A stretch of DNA of 64,000 nt from Vishniacozyma victoriae (lineage: Eukaryota > Basidiomycota > Tremellomycetes > Tremellales > Bulleribasidiaceae): assembly GCA_017654735.1 (NCBI GenBank), contig JADPYG010000088.1, positions 4,340,001 through 4,404,000 on the forward strand, written 5' to 3'. The notes beneath the pieces are model-generated. The model was not told the DNA's origin. It worked only from the letters and a program-made list of their open reading frames with translations, and ran no database searches. Each line of letters opens with the position of its first letter. The stretch's first letter is position 1. This document shows, one piece after another, positions 33,045 through 44,169 of the stretch. The translations under genes were made by a program, and so were the position numbers.

Positions 33045-35021
33045 ATGTCGCGAGGTGCTGGACCGAGCTCGGGGAGGGAAGCTGTCAATTGGGACGACCA
33101 GGTCGTTCCGGCTCTACGAAGGCGTGAGTCTACAATCACTTATATGCGAGAGAGTGTCCAAGCGGTCTGTAGACACTACTACACTCCCTTCACCTCTAAT
33201 TTACGTCAAGTCAATTGCTAACTATCAGGTCTCGAATCCGAATCAGCCTACCTCTCCGACCGAATGTCTACAGCTTCATTTCCTAGTGTTAATGGATTCG
33301 AGACTCAGACTCAACATCAAAACGAAGTACCAACATTAAAACGCGAACCATCCGCTCGGGCCCGTACGAAATCGTCCCACGCTCATGCACTTGCATCATC
33401 AACTGGACCATCTTACTACCCTCCTCTCCCCTCTCAAGTACAAGCACCACATTCAGCTCCTCGACCCTCGCCAATTCCAATGCGCCCTAGATCCAAATCG
33501 AACCTTGGCGCTCGACCTGATCCGCCTACTCCACCTGAAGAAGTACCCAAGATGCCTTCTGGTATACCTAGGCTTATCAGGGGTGAGAGTGGGAATTCGA
33601 ATGGAAATGGATACGGAAGGGAATCACCCGATATGATGATGGAAAGTAGTTTCTCTAATGATGATTTGAAAGATGAGTTACCGCCATTCAGGCTGAGGAA
33701 GGGCGAAGCCATGCGTATAGCTGAGAATGGGTATGATTTGAGGGATACGGCTGAGGGGCTTGATGATGAGGTTGATGATTATGGGCGAGGGGAAGAGAGT
33801 TTCGATGGGGCAAAGAGGAGGAGAAGGCAGTCTATGAGGACCGTTTCGAAAAATAATGTCAAGCCGGATGAAGCTCCACCACTACCTACCTCTGACATGT
33901 CGAGATCGGGGACTGGAAACGTCGGTCTTGGATTACCTTCAACCAGAAGTAAGGGTATACAATTCAATCAAGCTCCTCGATCATCACTATCTCGCCAAGC
34001 ACTCAATCACCTATCTTCTTCCACTACAACAACGACCCCACGCTCCGCTTCAATGAACATGCTTGCCCATTCCGGCTCGCGGTTGGGCATAGCAGCCCAC
34101 CTTGTCCCTCCCGAATCAACATACACACCACCAAAAGGTCAAGCATGGGATGAAGTGGTCTTACCGACCGTAGCTAAGAAGCTAGGTCTTGCGGATAGTC
34201 CTTCACAACCGGGATGGGTCGAGGAGGACGGGGATCTAGCGGTTGAATGGGATAAGAGTGGAACACCCATCAAGTGGATCAAGAAGGAAACTGTCAGTAG
34301 ACTCGGTGGGCCTGGAGAAGCATCAAAAGTGATGCAAGATGTAAGTCTTCCTTAATGGATTTATGCTGACGCCCAGCGCGGTTTGCCAGGAGACGATTAC
34401 ATTACTCGACAGGGTACGCCTTCGCATTTACATCCCCTGAATTCATCTACGAAATCCGCATTCTCACCTTCATTCGAACCATCGCCCGATAATCCATTAT
34501 ATCCTCGTCACCTTCAACCTCGTGCTTCGCACTCATCATTGAGCCCTTCACCATCACCCACACCGCATCGTCAAATATCGAAAGAACACCTCCAACCCCA
34601 TCCACATCCTATACGCGCATCATCAGGACAATGGACTTCAATGGGTCAATCGCCCCCTTCCTCGCCTGCTCCATTTTCGCAAATGCAGCCTGTCAATTCT
34701 GGTCCCAGGCACATGAACTCTTTCGATAATTCCAACTCCAATTCCCCATCTCGAAGAGGTCATTCTCATAAATCATCTGAAAATATAAAAATGGCAAAAG
34801 CGACAGATATGTACTTTTCAAATCCCCGTCCAACGCAAATGCAATATCAAAACGGAGGTGTCTTTGATGGTAATGGACGTATGACATCTCAATATGCAAG
34901 TCCGCAGAGTGATGGACGGCAGATGGATCAGAGCGCTTGGTCCCCTGCTTCGCTTGAACCCTCGCGGAATAGAAAGAAGGAGGAGGGACATGGAAAGGGT
35001 TGTGGGTGTGTTATTATGTGA
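33045..35021 (+). CDS. CaaX-tailed (CVIM) disordered protein
   Basis: Three exons (33045-33123, 33229-34340, 34377-35021) join in frame. It opens MSRGAGPSSGREAVNWDDQV. Most of it is Ser/Pro/Asn-rich and probably disordered, with basic patches (AKRRRRQSMRTVSKNNVK). One conserved-looking segment, PKGQAWDEVVLPTVAKKLGL followed by VEWDKSGTPIKWIKKETVSR, may be a globular motif. The tail is GHGKGCGCVIM: a CaaX box with Met as last residue (farnesyl type) and a second Cys two residues earlier, which could be palmitoylated as in Ras-family proteins. It should be anchored at the inner face of the plasma membrane or another membrane. I do not recognise a named orthologue; a scaffold or signalling role is inference. 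Confidence 0.75.
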
Positions 35022-35220
35022 TTTATGTTATTAATGACTGGACGTTTGGACGTTATTGAACGTATAATGAATGTATGACTTTACGTTGGATACTAGTGTT
35101 TTTGGCATTGCAAAGAGCCCAGAGTAACAGCACGAGATCATAGTTTGCATGGTATTGGCAAAGTCTGCATGGCATAATGCCAAGATTCCATTATACTGTC
35201 AAATGGCAACAAGAGCTGAT

Positions 35221-38200
35221 CTAGTCGACAAGGACCCATCTCGCCCCCTCCCTCCTCTGTTTCTTCTTTACTGGCGGTAAATCCACCCCAAGCGCACCGA
35301 AATGAGGAACGACCAATACCTCCCTCACATCTCCTTGTTTCCCACCTTGCATCTCCAGTGTCTTCGCACTGACTTTCCCAGGAACATCAACAGGTCTAGA
35401 GAAACTACACAACCCTTTGCCCAAAGTTGGTAACCAAGCACCATTAATCTTTGTGATTCCCTTCATCCATGCTTTTGAAGTTTGGACGATTTCTGAGAAA
35501 ACGAGGAAATCAGGTGGTGATCGATGGAAGAGAGCTGAAGAGGGGTGGATGTATACTTCCCCTGGGACTCCTAGGGCTCTGTAGGGGACGTTTCGGGTTG
35601 ATGTGAATGTTGTTGTTTTCTTGAGGTAGATATCTTGGCGAACTGCTACTTGGTCGATGAATCCTGATGTGATGATTTGTCTCAACACCTTCAACTGCAT
35701 TGTCAGCTTTATCCAAGGACAGAGCGATTAGAAGACCCACTTTGGTGTCATCTGGTGGAGATAGCTTTTCAAGGGGTAAGTTTGAGATTGTAGAGATTTG
35801 ACGACGGAGTTGTTGGATCTCCTGCATTGCTTTCAGGCGGAGGAAATGTTTATGGCAGAATGTAGGTGTTGGGTCGTATTCGTACGCACCGACTGCGGAG
35901 AGCATCTTGAATAGGTCGCTTGTACCGCTTCCCAGAGCCGTGAATATCTAATATTAGTATTGTTCGTATATGAAAAGGTGAGGGGACTTACCTGTTGGGC
36001 GGCAAAGAACCTCCTTCTGGTCTCTTTACGTTCTTCCTTCTCCCTCAGAGCGTCGGACGTGATCAACCTCGTCTCGACTGATGTATCTTCCTCGTCATCC
36101 ACTTCGAGAGCTTGTTCGTGGATGAATGGATGTCCAACAGATAGGCATGCTACAATAGCAATGACATATGGTAGACACCCATTCTGTTCCCCTAGCACCA
36201 ACATCTTTGCGAACCTAGGTGATACAGGGTATCCACCCATTTTCTTTCCTAAATCCGTTATTCGCCCACCAGCTGATCCGGCGACTTGACGTCCATTTAT
36301 CATTTTTGTTGACGTCGCTTGTTCCAATGCGCCGAGGTGACTTAATAGATCTTCCGCCTTCTTCAATGCGGATCGATCGGGTGGAGTTGGGAAAGGGAAA
36401 TTGATGACTGAATCGATATTCATCGATTTCATATTCAATACCACACCTTCGATTGGCATTCTCAGAATTTCGGGTTTCGAGAATTTTTCGAAATGATTTT
36501 CATATAGCGCGGACGAGTATAAGCGGTAACAGTGTCCAGGACCTGTTCGACCTGCTCGACCTGTCCTTTGGGATGCTGAGGCTTTCGAGACCCATGAGAC
36601 TGAGAATGATTGGACTCCGGAGGATGGATCGTAGGATCGTTCTTTTGCTCGACCGGAATCTACCACGTATCGGATACCGGGGATTGTGAGGGATGTTTCG
36701 GCGACATTGGTAGATATGATTACTAGGCGGTGATTCTCGGGTGGAGGCTTGAAGACGAGCATCTGTTGGTCGTTGGGCAAAAGAGAGTAGAGTGGGAGGA
36801 TATGGAGTGGAACTGGTTGTGAGCTTTGCCAAAGTGCATGATTGGAACAGCTCACCCTCTGATTCCTCGTCAAGCATGTCTAGACCTAGCTCCTCGTCGT
36901 CGCTGCTGTCGAGACCTTCGGGATCACTGTCTTCGTCGGCAGCTCCATCGTCGACGTCTGCAGCTAGGTCATTCTGCTGACCGATCTCTAAGTCCTCCGC
37001 CTCAGGTTCTGTATGTCAGCTACCGATTCCAACAGGAGGTGGAAGAGCCTACCTTCCGGTTTTACCTGCCTAGTCACCGTCTTCTTCTGTCGATGCTGCA
37101 CACCCTTCTTCTTATCATACTTCGCCTCCAGTTTCCTACACAGCCCCATGATCTCACTTTGACCCGTCATGAATACAAGTATACCCCCAGGAGGTAATCT
37201 AGCATGAATCTTGCAGACCTTCTTGTACGCCTCTGTAACATAGTCACTGACGGTCTTACGGGCAAAGTGGACCGTGACTGGATGTTGTCGAGCCGAGATA
37301 TGGATGACTGGTGGAGGAGTAGGGAAGAGAGTGCCGTTGGCTGTGAAATCATCGACTCGTAATGTAGCCGACATGATGACTATCCTGAGTGGTTTCACTG
37401 GACCGGTGGGTTCTTCACGCCATTTCTTTTCTCGTAATTTCGATACTCGCGACAAGACTCCGATCAGGACATCGGTATTGACTCCCCTTTCGTGGGCTTC
37501 ATCGACTACTACGACAGAGTATGCGGATAGGAGGAAGTCGGAAGCGAGTTCTCGGAGGAGGACACCATCCGTCATGAATTTGATGGCGGTCTCGGAGGAC
37601 GTGGTAGACGAGTATCGGATTTGATGGGCGACGATACCGGAATGCGCAGGTAGGTTCAACTCTGATTTGACTCGAGTAGCCAAAGACACAGCCGCTACAC
37701 GCCGAGGCTGGGTGACGGCTATCATACCGGGATTATCTATCCTATCAGTTCTGATCCAACTGCCGGATATTATAACTCACCTGATCCCTTGAATCCGAAT
37801 CCATGCTCGTAGAGCATTTGAGGAACCTGAGTCGTCTTTCCTGAACCAGTCTCTCCGCAGATAACAACAACAGGGTTCATAAGTATACTCTCCACAATCG
37901 GTTGTTCCTCCGCCAAAATAGGAAGTTCCATCCTAGCCTCCGAAACAGACGGACGGCGTTTCACATCAGGCCGAGCAGATTGTGAAGTCTTTTGATCAAG
38001 GAGGGAGGTGGTAGGTACATTGAGCTGAGCACCGAGTGGACCGACAAAGTGGCCCGTTTTGGGGATTGGGATCGAGGGTTTAGGTTCGGATTTGGTCGCT
38101 GTTGAGGTGGGTTGATTGAGGAGGTCGGTGACTGGGGCGGTGATTTGATCCATTTGTTCTTGGGCCCACGCTTTGAAGCCTAATGAACGTTTCTTGATGG

Positions 38201-39418
38201 GTGGGTCTGGCTCTTCGTCCTCGTCTTCATCTTCTCCCTCGTCGGAACCGCTCTCATCCTCGTCATCATCATCTTCAGCTTCATCGTTCCCTTCCGAATC
38301 GTCCCCTTCCGAATCGTCCTCATCCTCATCGTCTTCGTCATCTTCGTCGTCATCCGACTCTTCATCCGACTCTTCTGATTCGGCTTGTACCTTGGAGATT
38401 AGCGACTTCACTCGGGCTTTGACGGAATACTCACGACGCGCTGCTTTCGACGTATCTCGACCCTGGGTGCTACTACAGTCCCATTAGACCCCTTCTTCAA
38501 AGCGCCTCCTGCTACACTGACAGACTTGAGAGCTCCTCCGGCCGTACTGACAGGCTTCAAGGCTCCTCCGGGAGTACTGACAGATTTGAGGGCAGACGAT
38601 ACAGCTTGGCGAGGTGGTGCCGCTGCGGGTGTTGGTGCTGCAGGTGATGGCGATCTGGATCCAGCTTTTGTCGGGACGGTAGATGGTCCAGGCTCAGCCT
38701 CGGAGTCGTTGTCTGAATCCGAAGAATCGAAGTCTGACGATGATGAGCCAGGTGCCGTGGGGAGGAGATTCGGATTCCAGTCGGCTTGTTTGGATTTCTT
38801 CTTCCCCTTGGTCACTGCATTCGAAGAGTTGACGGCAGCCAGTTCGGAAAGGGCAGTCTCGTCAATGACCTGCTCCCTCGCCTTGCCTTTCCCCTTGCCC
38901 CGAACTTCTTCATCACTGCTACTATCGCTACCATCCCCGTGCCTCTTCCTGAGTCGGTCGATGCCCTTCCTTACCACTCTGTCTTCGCGTCCTTCATTCC
39001 TCTCCTGAGCTGATGTTGGAGCGAGCGGTGTTTGTCCAAGGGTAGCTGATGAAAGGAGTGATAACGATGTTCCAGTCTTTGGCGCGAGGGAAGCCAGGAG
39101 CTGGATGTTCTTGTCCCTCTGTTCTAGCTGTAGCTTCTTTGACTAAACACATTAGCTTTGTCAATGAAATTGAAAGATGTAGCTTACGATATATGACTCC
39201 AGTCTCTTTCTCTTCTTGGTTCCCATGCCTGACTGAAGACTCATCTCACTCGCTAAAGCGATTGATGCCGCGGTGGACGGTTCCTCCTTTTCCACAAAGA
39301 CATCATCTCCCTCTTTTGGAGCTTGCGATCCCCTCTTCCTTTTCTTGTGCGATGATCCGCCAGCTACTGATCCTCTTGCTTTAGCGTTATACCGCTCATG
39401 TCTAGGCGGTGGCGCCAT
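35221..39418 (-). CDS. ECM16: DEAH-box RNA helicase of the U3 snoRNP/SSU processome
   Basis: Orthologue of yeast Ecm16/Dhr1 and human DHX37. The N-terminus is basic ([20 protein letters not shown]), then comes a 10-residue repeat region and a very acidic run ([20 protein letters not shown]). Helicase motifs: Walker A in [20 protein letters not shown], motif Ia [14 protein letters not shown] in [11 protein letters not shown], motif [12 protein letters not shown], then [20 protein letters not shown] and [20 protein letters not shown] (QRxGRxGR). The C-terminal HA2/OB-fold part is complete ([20 protein letters not shown]), ending [15 protein letters not shown]. It acts in the nucleolus to release U3 snoRNA from pre-rRNA. 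It is divergent from the CSN12-like gene with about 175 bp between starts. Confidence 0.93.
38495..38584 (-). repeat. 30-bp tandem repeat x3 inside ECM16
   Basis: Three 30-bp units in the N-terminal coding region encode the decapeptides [20 protein letters not shown] and [10 protein letters not shown]; a partial fourth unit follows as ALKKG on the C-terminal side. The units differ at a few bases, so this is not a very recent event. The region is probably disordered and tolerant of repeat number. Confidence 0.85.
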
Positions 39419-39594
39419 ATTGTATATGTATAGTGTAGAAGGAGGCGAGACTTAGATTAGCTGATCTTGAAATTCTCGGAGTGTGGGGTAGATGTGGGGT
39501 AGATACAGAGTACTTCCGTATACTCGTAAATCAACTGACCATATCCTTGTGCTCATACCCATAAGTCCATACCCATACACATATCCACTAGAAT
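39419..39594. promoter_or_regulatory. short bidirectional promoter ECM16/CSN12-like
   Basis: Some 175 bp between opposite start codons, with repeated GTGGGGTAGAT units at about 39482-39503. No known site identified. Confidence 0.35.
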
Positions 39595-41294
39595 ATGGCT
39601 AGTATACTACCATCATACCTAGCAGATCTTGCTTCGGCATTCGCAGACAAGTCATCCGACCGCATAGCTTCTCTCGTACCTTTACATCCAGCACATCAAG
39701 CGTACCGACCACTTCAATCCGCTCTCAATTCAGTCAGTCTGCATCTGAGATATTTGGGTGCTTTACTGACACTCAGCTTCCCGAGTCTGCTCTTTCGACT
39801 CGAGAGGCCTCAGATTACGCTCGCCGTCTGCCTCAGGATGTCAAGGACAACTTTGCTGCTTTTGTGGTAGCACTGCTCAAATTCGTCCGGCTGCCAGATA
39901 GGGAGGATCTCGAGGGGCTTTATGCCAAATTCACGGCTTTCATTACGGCTTACACGTATGTCAACCTCTAGCTTGTGTACTGTGCAAGCTGATGAGCAGG
40001 GAAGCCAACAAGATCTATTCAACAATGTCGGATGGTATACATACCTACGCTTGTCTGAATCCGACGATCTTACAGTTCAGCCAAGCGGTCGTACACTTTT
40101 CAAGTCGAGTGAGTCAGACGCCCGACAGACCATAATCAGCGCTCACCATAACAGGCCGCCAGTCTGTCCAATCTACCACCTCGTGATCCTCGCTCTCCTC
40201 GGTCGATACGAGATACTACCCGTCAAACTCTCGAACGGTCCATGCAAATCGCTTCTACCTCCTACAGTATAGAAGACTGGAACACAGCGTTATCAACAGG
40301 AGGCCCAGTAGTCGGCGATATAGTCTGGAAGCTTGCCAATACATTATGGAGGATCTTCGCTCAGGTATGTCGCTTACTTGTGGGCTGTACTCATTGTTAG
40401 CGTCAACTACATACCCAAGCTACTGAGCTTATTCGAACATTTGCCTCACTTTCACCGGCGGAGGATAAACGGATAAATGCCCGAGCCAACAACTTACGCC
40501 CAACGGATATTTGTCAGAGCTACTACTGGCGAGGACGACTTGGTGTCAAATTGCTCGATATGCGTGGAGCTAAATTTTGGTTAGATAAAGCTTGGGGCTG
40601 GTGTCCAGAGGATTCCTGGCAGCAAAGGCGGTACGTCGATATTGTACTTGAAACGCAAGCTGACATAATGTAGTGCTATCCTGATACGTCTGATACCCGT
40701 CAACCTCCTTCTCGGCCTGCTACCGGATCCAGCTATGTTACGCGCCTACTCCCTTACCCACTTTGAACCACTCATACATCATTACAAAACCGGAAATGTT
40801 GCTGGCTGGCGACGTGAATTGGACGAAAAGAGGGAATGGTATCGTCGTAGAGGGATTTGGTTGATCCTCTACGAACGAGGTGAAATCTTAGTATGGCGAA
40901 ACCTTCTTCGAAGAAGGTCAGTGCTCGTCATTTGCTCAATTGGTTGGAGCTGATAAATAGTCTGCGGATGTACTATCAGACTTCGCCCGGGGTCGCATTG
41001 AACAGATGTCCAACCAATATTTTCCTAAATGCTATACGAAAAGCATTCCAGGGCACAGGCGAAATAGAAGATGGGACGATAGAATTGGAAGATCTGATAG
41101 TGATCATCGCGAGCTGTATAGATCATGTCAGTACTATCTACACCCCGAGATACAAGGCTGATATGTAGGGACTGATATTGGGAAATCTGTCTTATTCGCA
41201 GAATCAGCTGGTCATGAAACCGAGTCAGGATGGGATGGGCGGTTTTCCGAGGGTTTCGACGGTGTTGCCAAGGAGGATCGATGCGAATCAGTAG
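39595..41294 (+). CDS. PCI-domain protein, CSN12/Thp1-like
   Basis: Several exons starting MASILPSYLADLASAFADKS. The body shows helical repeats: LPESALSTREASDYARRLPQ, LRPTDICQSYYWRGRLGVKL, AKFWLDKAWGWCPEDSWQQR, then the hallmark CSN12/Thp1/PCID2 segments LIRLIPVNLLLGLLPDPAML, LTHFEPLIHHYKTGNVAGWR and RRRGIWLILYERGEILVWRN. The last exons encode the winged-helix end (NIFLNAIRKAFQG, IIASCIDHGLILGNLSYSQN) and stop after RRIDANQ. Family members work in TREX-2-linked mRNA export or with the COP9 signalosome. Yeast Csn12 also has a link to splicing. Which of these applies here cannot be decided from sequence. Confidence 0.85.
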
Positions 41295-41935
41295 CTCGAA
41301 GCATCCCTCTCAAATTCGAGAATTATGCTGCTTTGTCTCTTGTCGACAGATAGGGACAGAGCTTCGCGTACGGAAGATCATGCTTGGGTACAGAATATGG
41401 TTGAGAACCTATACCGTAGTCTCGCTCAAGTCATGGGCCGGGGCTACGGGAAGCTCAATGAACTCGACGTACACAACTTGCTGTTTGCCTGTCGTTACGT
41501 GGGGACAGAACTGTAGACCGTCTGCTGAAGTATCTGACGGTCTGTACATACTCATCCACAGTATTCTTCACGACACGAGTGGAGTACTACTCGAAACTCG
41601 GCAAAACCACGGTGTCGAGTGTCCCCGATAGGCGAGGCTCGTGTCCGTCCTTCCAGTGACTGAACATGTGCCATTTGCCTCATTCGGTATGAGGTTGGGT
41701 TTCGGACCGTTCCGCTGACTAGGTCATAATGCAAGCTATGCAAGCCGGGTACAACGTGAGCCCAGCAGAATTTGGGGACCTCGCCAAATGGTAGATCATG
41801 CAACGAAGTATAATCATAGACGGGTCATGTACTGTACAGTATACACAAAAGCAACTATCCCTGAGCTCTCACGAAGCCGAGACTATGCAACGAATAGGCC
41901 AAGAGACACTACCGGCAAATCAGGCGGCTCTGAGC
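41295..41935. other. convergent intergenic region with weak coding-like ORF
   Basis: Between the 3' ends of the CSN12-like gene (+) and an unknown gene (-). A plus-strand frame at 41325-41516 (YRSLAQVMGRGYGKLNELDV) reads somewhat protein-like but has no exon partners, so it is not annotated as a gene. Confidence 0.35.
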
Positions 41936-42823
41936 TCACTCTCCCAATCCCCTTCTCGCCTGACACCTCGGATCTGTCAGAATCTGATGATACTCATATG
42001 GATCCGCTAGCAGCCATCTCTGACCTTCAGCAACAGCCTCGTCCATGTCTTGTACTTTGTAGGACATCCTTGCCACTGTGTGACGGGGTTCGTCGTCAGG
42101 GAGTAATTTGGCATGAGAAAGGAGATCATCGTATGCGACAGATCGATTGTTTCCCAGGTTGCAGTTGCGCGCAAGCCCCTTGTAGCAAATTTGAGTGCCG
42201 TCTTCTCCAATCTCGATGTTGTCAGTTATGGAGATGACTGACAAGGGCTTGTCATCGAGATACATCTCTTTCATCGTCTGCAAGGTTGGTACCGGGCCAT
42301 ACCTACGCTCATGTGCAATGGCGTTGGGATCCCAGGCGGAACCTTGCACTTCCGATTCTAGGTTCATGCCCCCGTCTGAGTCCGTATCGGAGGTATCGGT
42401 CCATTCAGGCTTCGTGTTTACCGCAGGTTTGTATTGCTCGATGCCCGACAGGGCTTCGTAGGTTTGTCGCGAGATGAGTCTGGCACTGAAGCCATCGTGG
42501 TCTTTGTCGAGTCGGGCGAGTCCCGACCTCTGCCCTTCCAAGAATTCCTCAGCTGTCATGTTATCGCCATTCTCTTCAAATGCGTGTAGGGCTGATAACT
42601 CCGTGCCGGTGAGTTGATGGTTTGTGAAAATGCGCGTTGTGGTGGAGGGTTGGATGTGCTGCTTTTGATCGATGGACCATGAAAGACATGGTGCGACTCC
42701 TACAAACGGCTGCTTTCCCTTGACACATGTACTTGCTTCTTTGAGGGTGAGAGCTTGGCCATAGCGTGTATTGGCAAGGATGGATTCAGCAGTCGGGGTG
42801 GCTGAAGATGGGGAGGACTCCAT
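41936..42823 (-). CDS. hypothetical protein, 295 residues, intronless
   Basis: A single open frame from ATG at 42823 (MESSPSSATPTAESILANTR). It has segments LTGTELSALHAFEENGDNMT, AEEFLEGQRSGLARLDKDHD, an acidic Asp/Ser run (TDTSDTDSDGG), then HERRYGPVPTLQTMKEMYLD and RMSYKVQDMDEAVAEGQRWL. No family recognised; no signal peptide or membrane helix. As with other unknown genes in the window it lacks introns. Probably lineage-specific. Confidence 0.55.
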   Translation of the reverse strand: MESSPSSATPTAESILANTRYGQALTLKEASTCVKGKQPFVGVAPCLSWSIDQKQHIQPSTTTRIFTNHQLTGTELSALHAFEENGDNMTAEEFLEGQRSGLARLDKDHDGFSARLISRQTYEALSGIEQYKPAVNTKPEWTDTSDTDSDGGMNLESEVQGSAWDPNAIAHERRYGPVPTLQTMKEMYLDDKPLSVISITDNIEIGEDGTQICYKGLARNCNLGNNRSVAYDDLLSHAKLLPDDEPRHTVARMSYKVQDMDEAVAEGQRWLLADPYEYHQILTDPRCQARRGLGE

Positions 42824-43484
42824 GGCGATCGTAGATGATTCGGGTGTTAGTTGGTACCCGTAAAACTGAGGTCTTTGGAGGAGGGCGTACAGATCAGGGT
42901 TCAGCTAAGGTATTGAAGTAAAATATACAATAGCCAGTACATATATCCAGTCCAGCGGGGACGACGATGGACAGAAGTTCCGGCTCTAATCAGGGCGTCA
43001 AAGGATCTCGCATCGTACGAGTTTGAGGCTCTCCTGGTCTGTCAAAAGAAGTCGTCAAAGCCGACATCAGAATGAAGGGTTTGAGCCACACAACGCATCA
43101 GACCTGCTGGTGCCTATCAATGGAAGGGTGCACAGCCCAGGAGAACGACTGACCTAAAGCCGATGCAAGTGATTTGGCACCGAGTGGCGAAATCTGATCT
43201 GCCAGGTATCTCTTCCTTTGTCAAGGTCGACACCGTGTCTCCAACCCATGACTACCAGCACTCCTGAATGAGGCCTCATGAATATGGCATAATCTCATGC
43301 ATGCAATATGTTCTTCCTCCACTTTGCCTTGATGTATCGAAGTTGGACTATTTCGCCCTTGGTCCCCGACGATCATGATCGCCAATCTCCTTTCAGCTGA
43401 TTGACACCTCCTCAACCAGGCAGTGCGACACAGCGGCGACATCATCGACATAACATTCCAAATCACATCTACTCAGAGAATATC
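42824..43484. promoter_or_regulatory. divergent intergenic region
   Basis: About 660 bp between the start of the 41936 gene (-) and the small CaaX gene (+). No gene or known site seen. Confidence 0.4.
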
Positions 43485-43959
43485 ATGCCTCCCCCAGCAG
43501 CTTTCGTACCCCGAGAACCAGATGGTATCGGAGTCGGCAAACCAGCCCATCCATTCGCAGCCACAGTAGAAGCCCAAGTACCTGTACGTCGTCGAACCTA
43601 GTCGTGTACTGATGGTAGAATGCAATCGTCCCAGACGGGTATGGGATCAAATATCATGCTTATCATACTATCACCGAAGGTGTTTTGTACGTATCTCCCA
43701 GATGAGGTGTGTTTGGCTGATGAGTAGTCTGCCGACTGGTACTCAATTACCTGGAGGAGCTGTTTTACCTATGTCTTCAGTTGCGGATTTCCCAATGGTC
43801 CTACCTGAAGGTAAGTCCTCATTTGCATTGGTGTCAATAAGCTGATAGACAGGGTGTAAGCTTCCCGGAGGAGTGATGGTTCCTATCGTCATGCAGAAAA
43901 AGCCGACAGCCGGGCCAAGTGCAGCCACTCCTCCTGGTCCTATCTGTTCGATCCAATGA
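43485..43959 (+). CDS. small CaaX-tailed protein, LPxG-rich (family copy 2)
   Basis: Four exons (43485-43583, 43619-43686, 43728-43810, 43853-43959) give 118 residues in frame. Intron 1 is just 35 bp. It begins MPPPAAFVPREPDGIGVGKP, then HAYHTITEGVFLPTGTQLPG, MVLPEGCKLPGGVMVPIVMQ, KKPTAGPS, and ends PGPICSIQ. The C-terminal CSIQ is a CaaX box predicting farnesylation. By hand alignment about 33 of 55 core residues equal those of the 27009-27616 protein, and the intron after TEGVF falls at the same phase. No signal peptide. The two are paralogues 16 kb apart, with unrelated genes between them. Function unknown; membrane attachment on the cytosolic side is inferred. Confidence 0.75.
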
Positions 43960-44169
43960 CCAAGGCCCTTCAGTACGTGCAAACATCTCGATATCGGACC
44001 TGAGATGGAAGAGAGGACCGGTTCACATGCTCGTTCGTTTATGTCATTCATCGTATGGATAGTTATATGATGCTTTCATCATTTAGATAGTCATAGGATA
44101 TTTATACGTGAACATCGTTATAACCTCCTCCCGCAGACTGCCCCCTCAGATCTGTGACCAGCACTCGAC

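Noticed and set aside
38173..38487. Plus-strand Ser-rich frame
   Set aside because: Antisense of the acidic tract of ECM16; composition explained by the opposite strand.
41325..41516. Plus-strand frame after the CSN12-like gene
   Set aside because: Somewhat protein-like but no exon partners, no homologue recognised; kept as intergenic note only.
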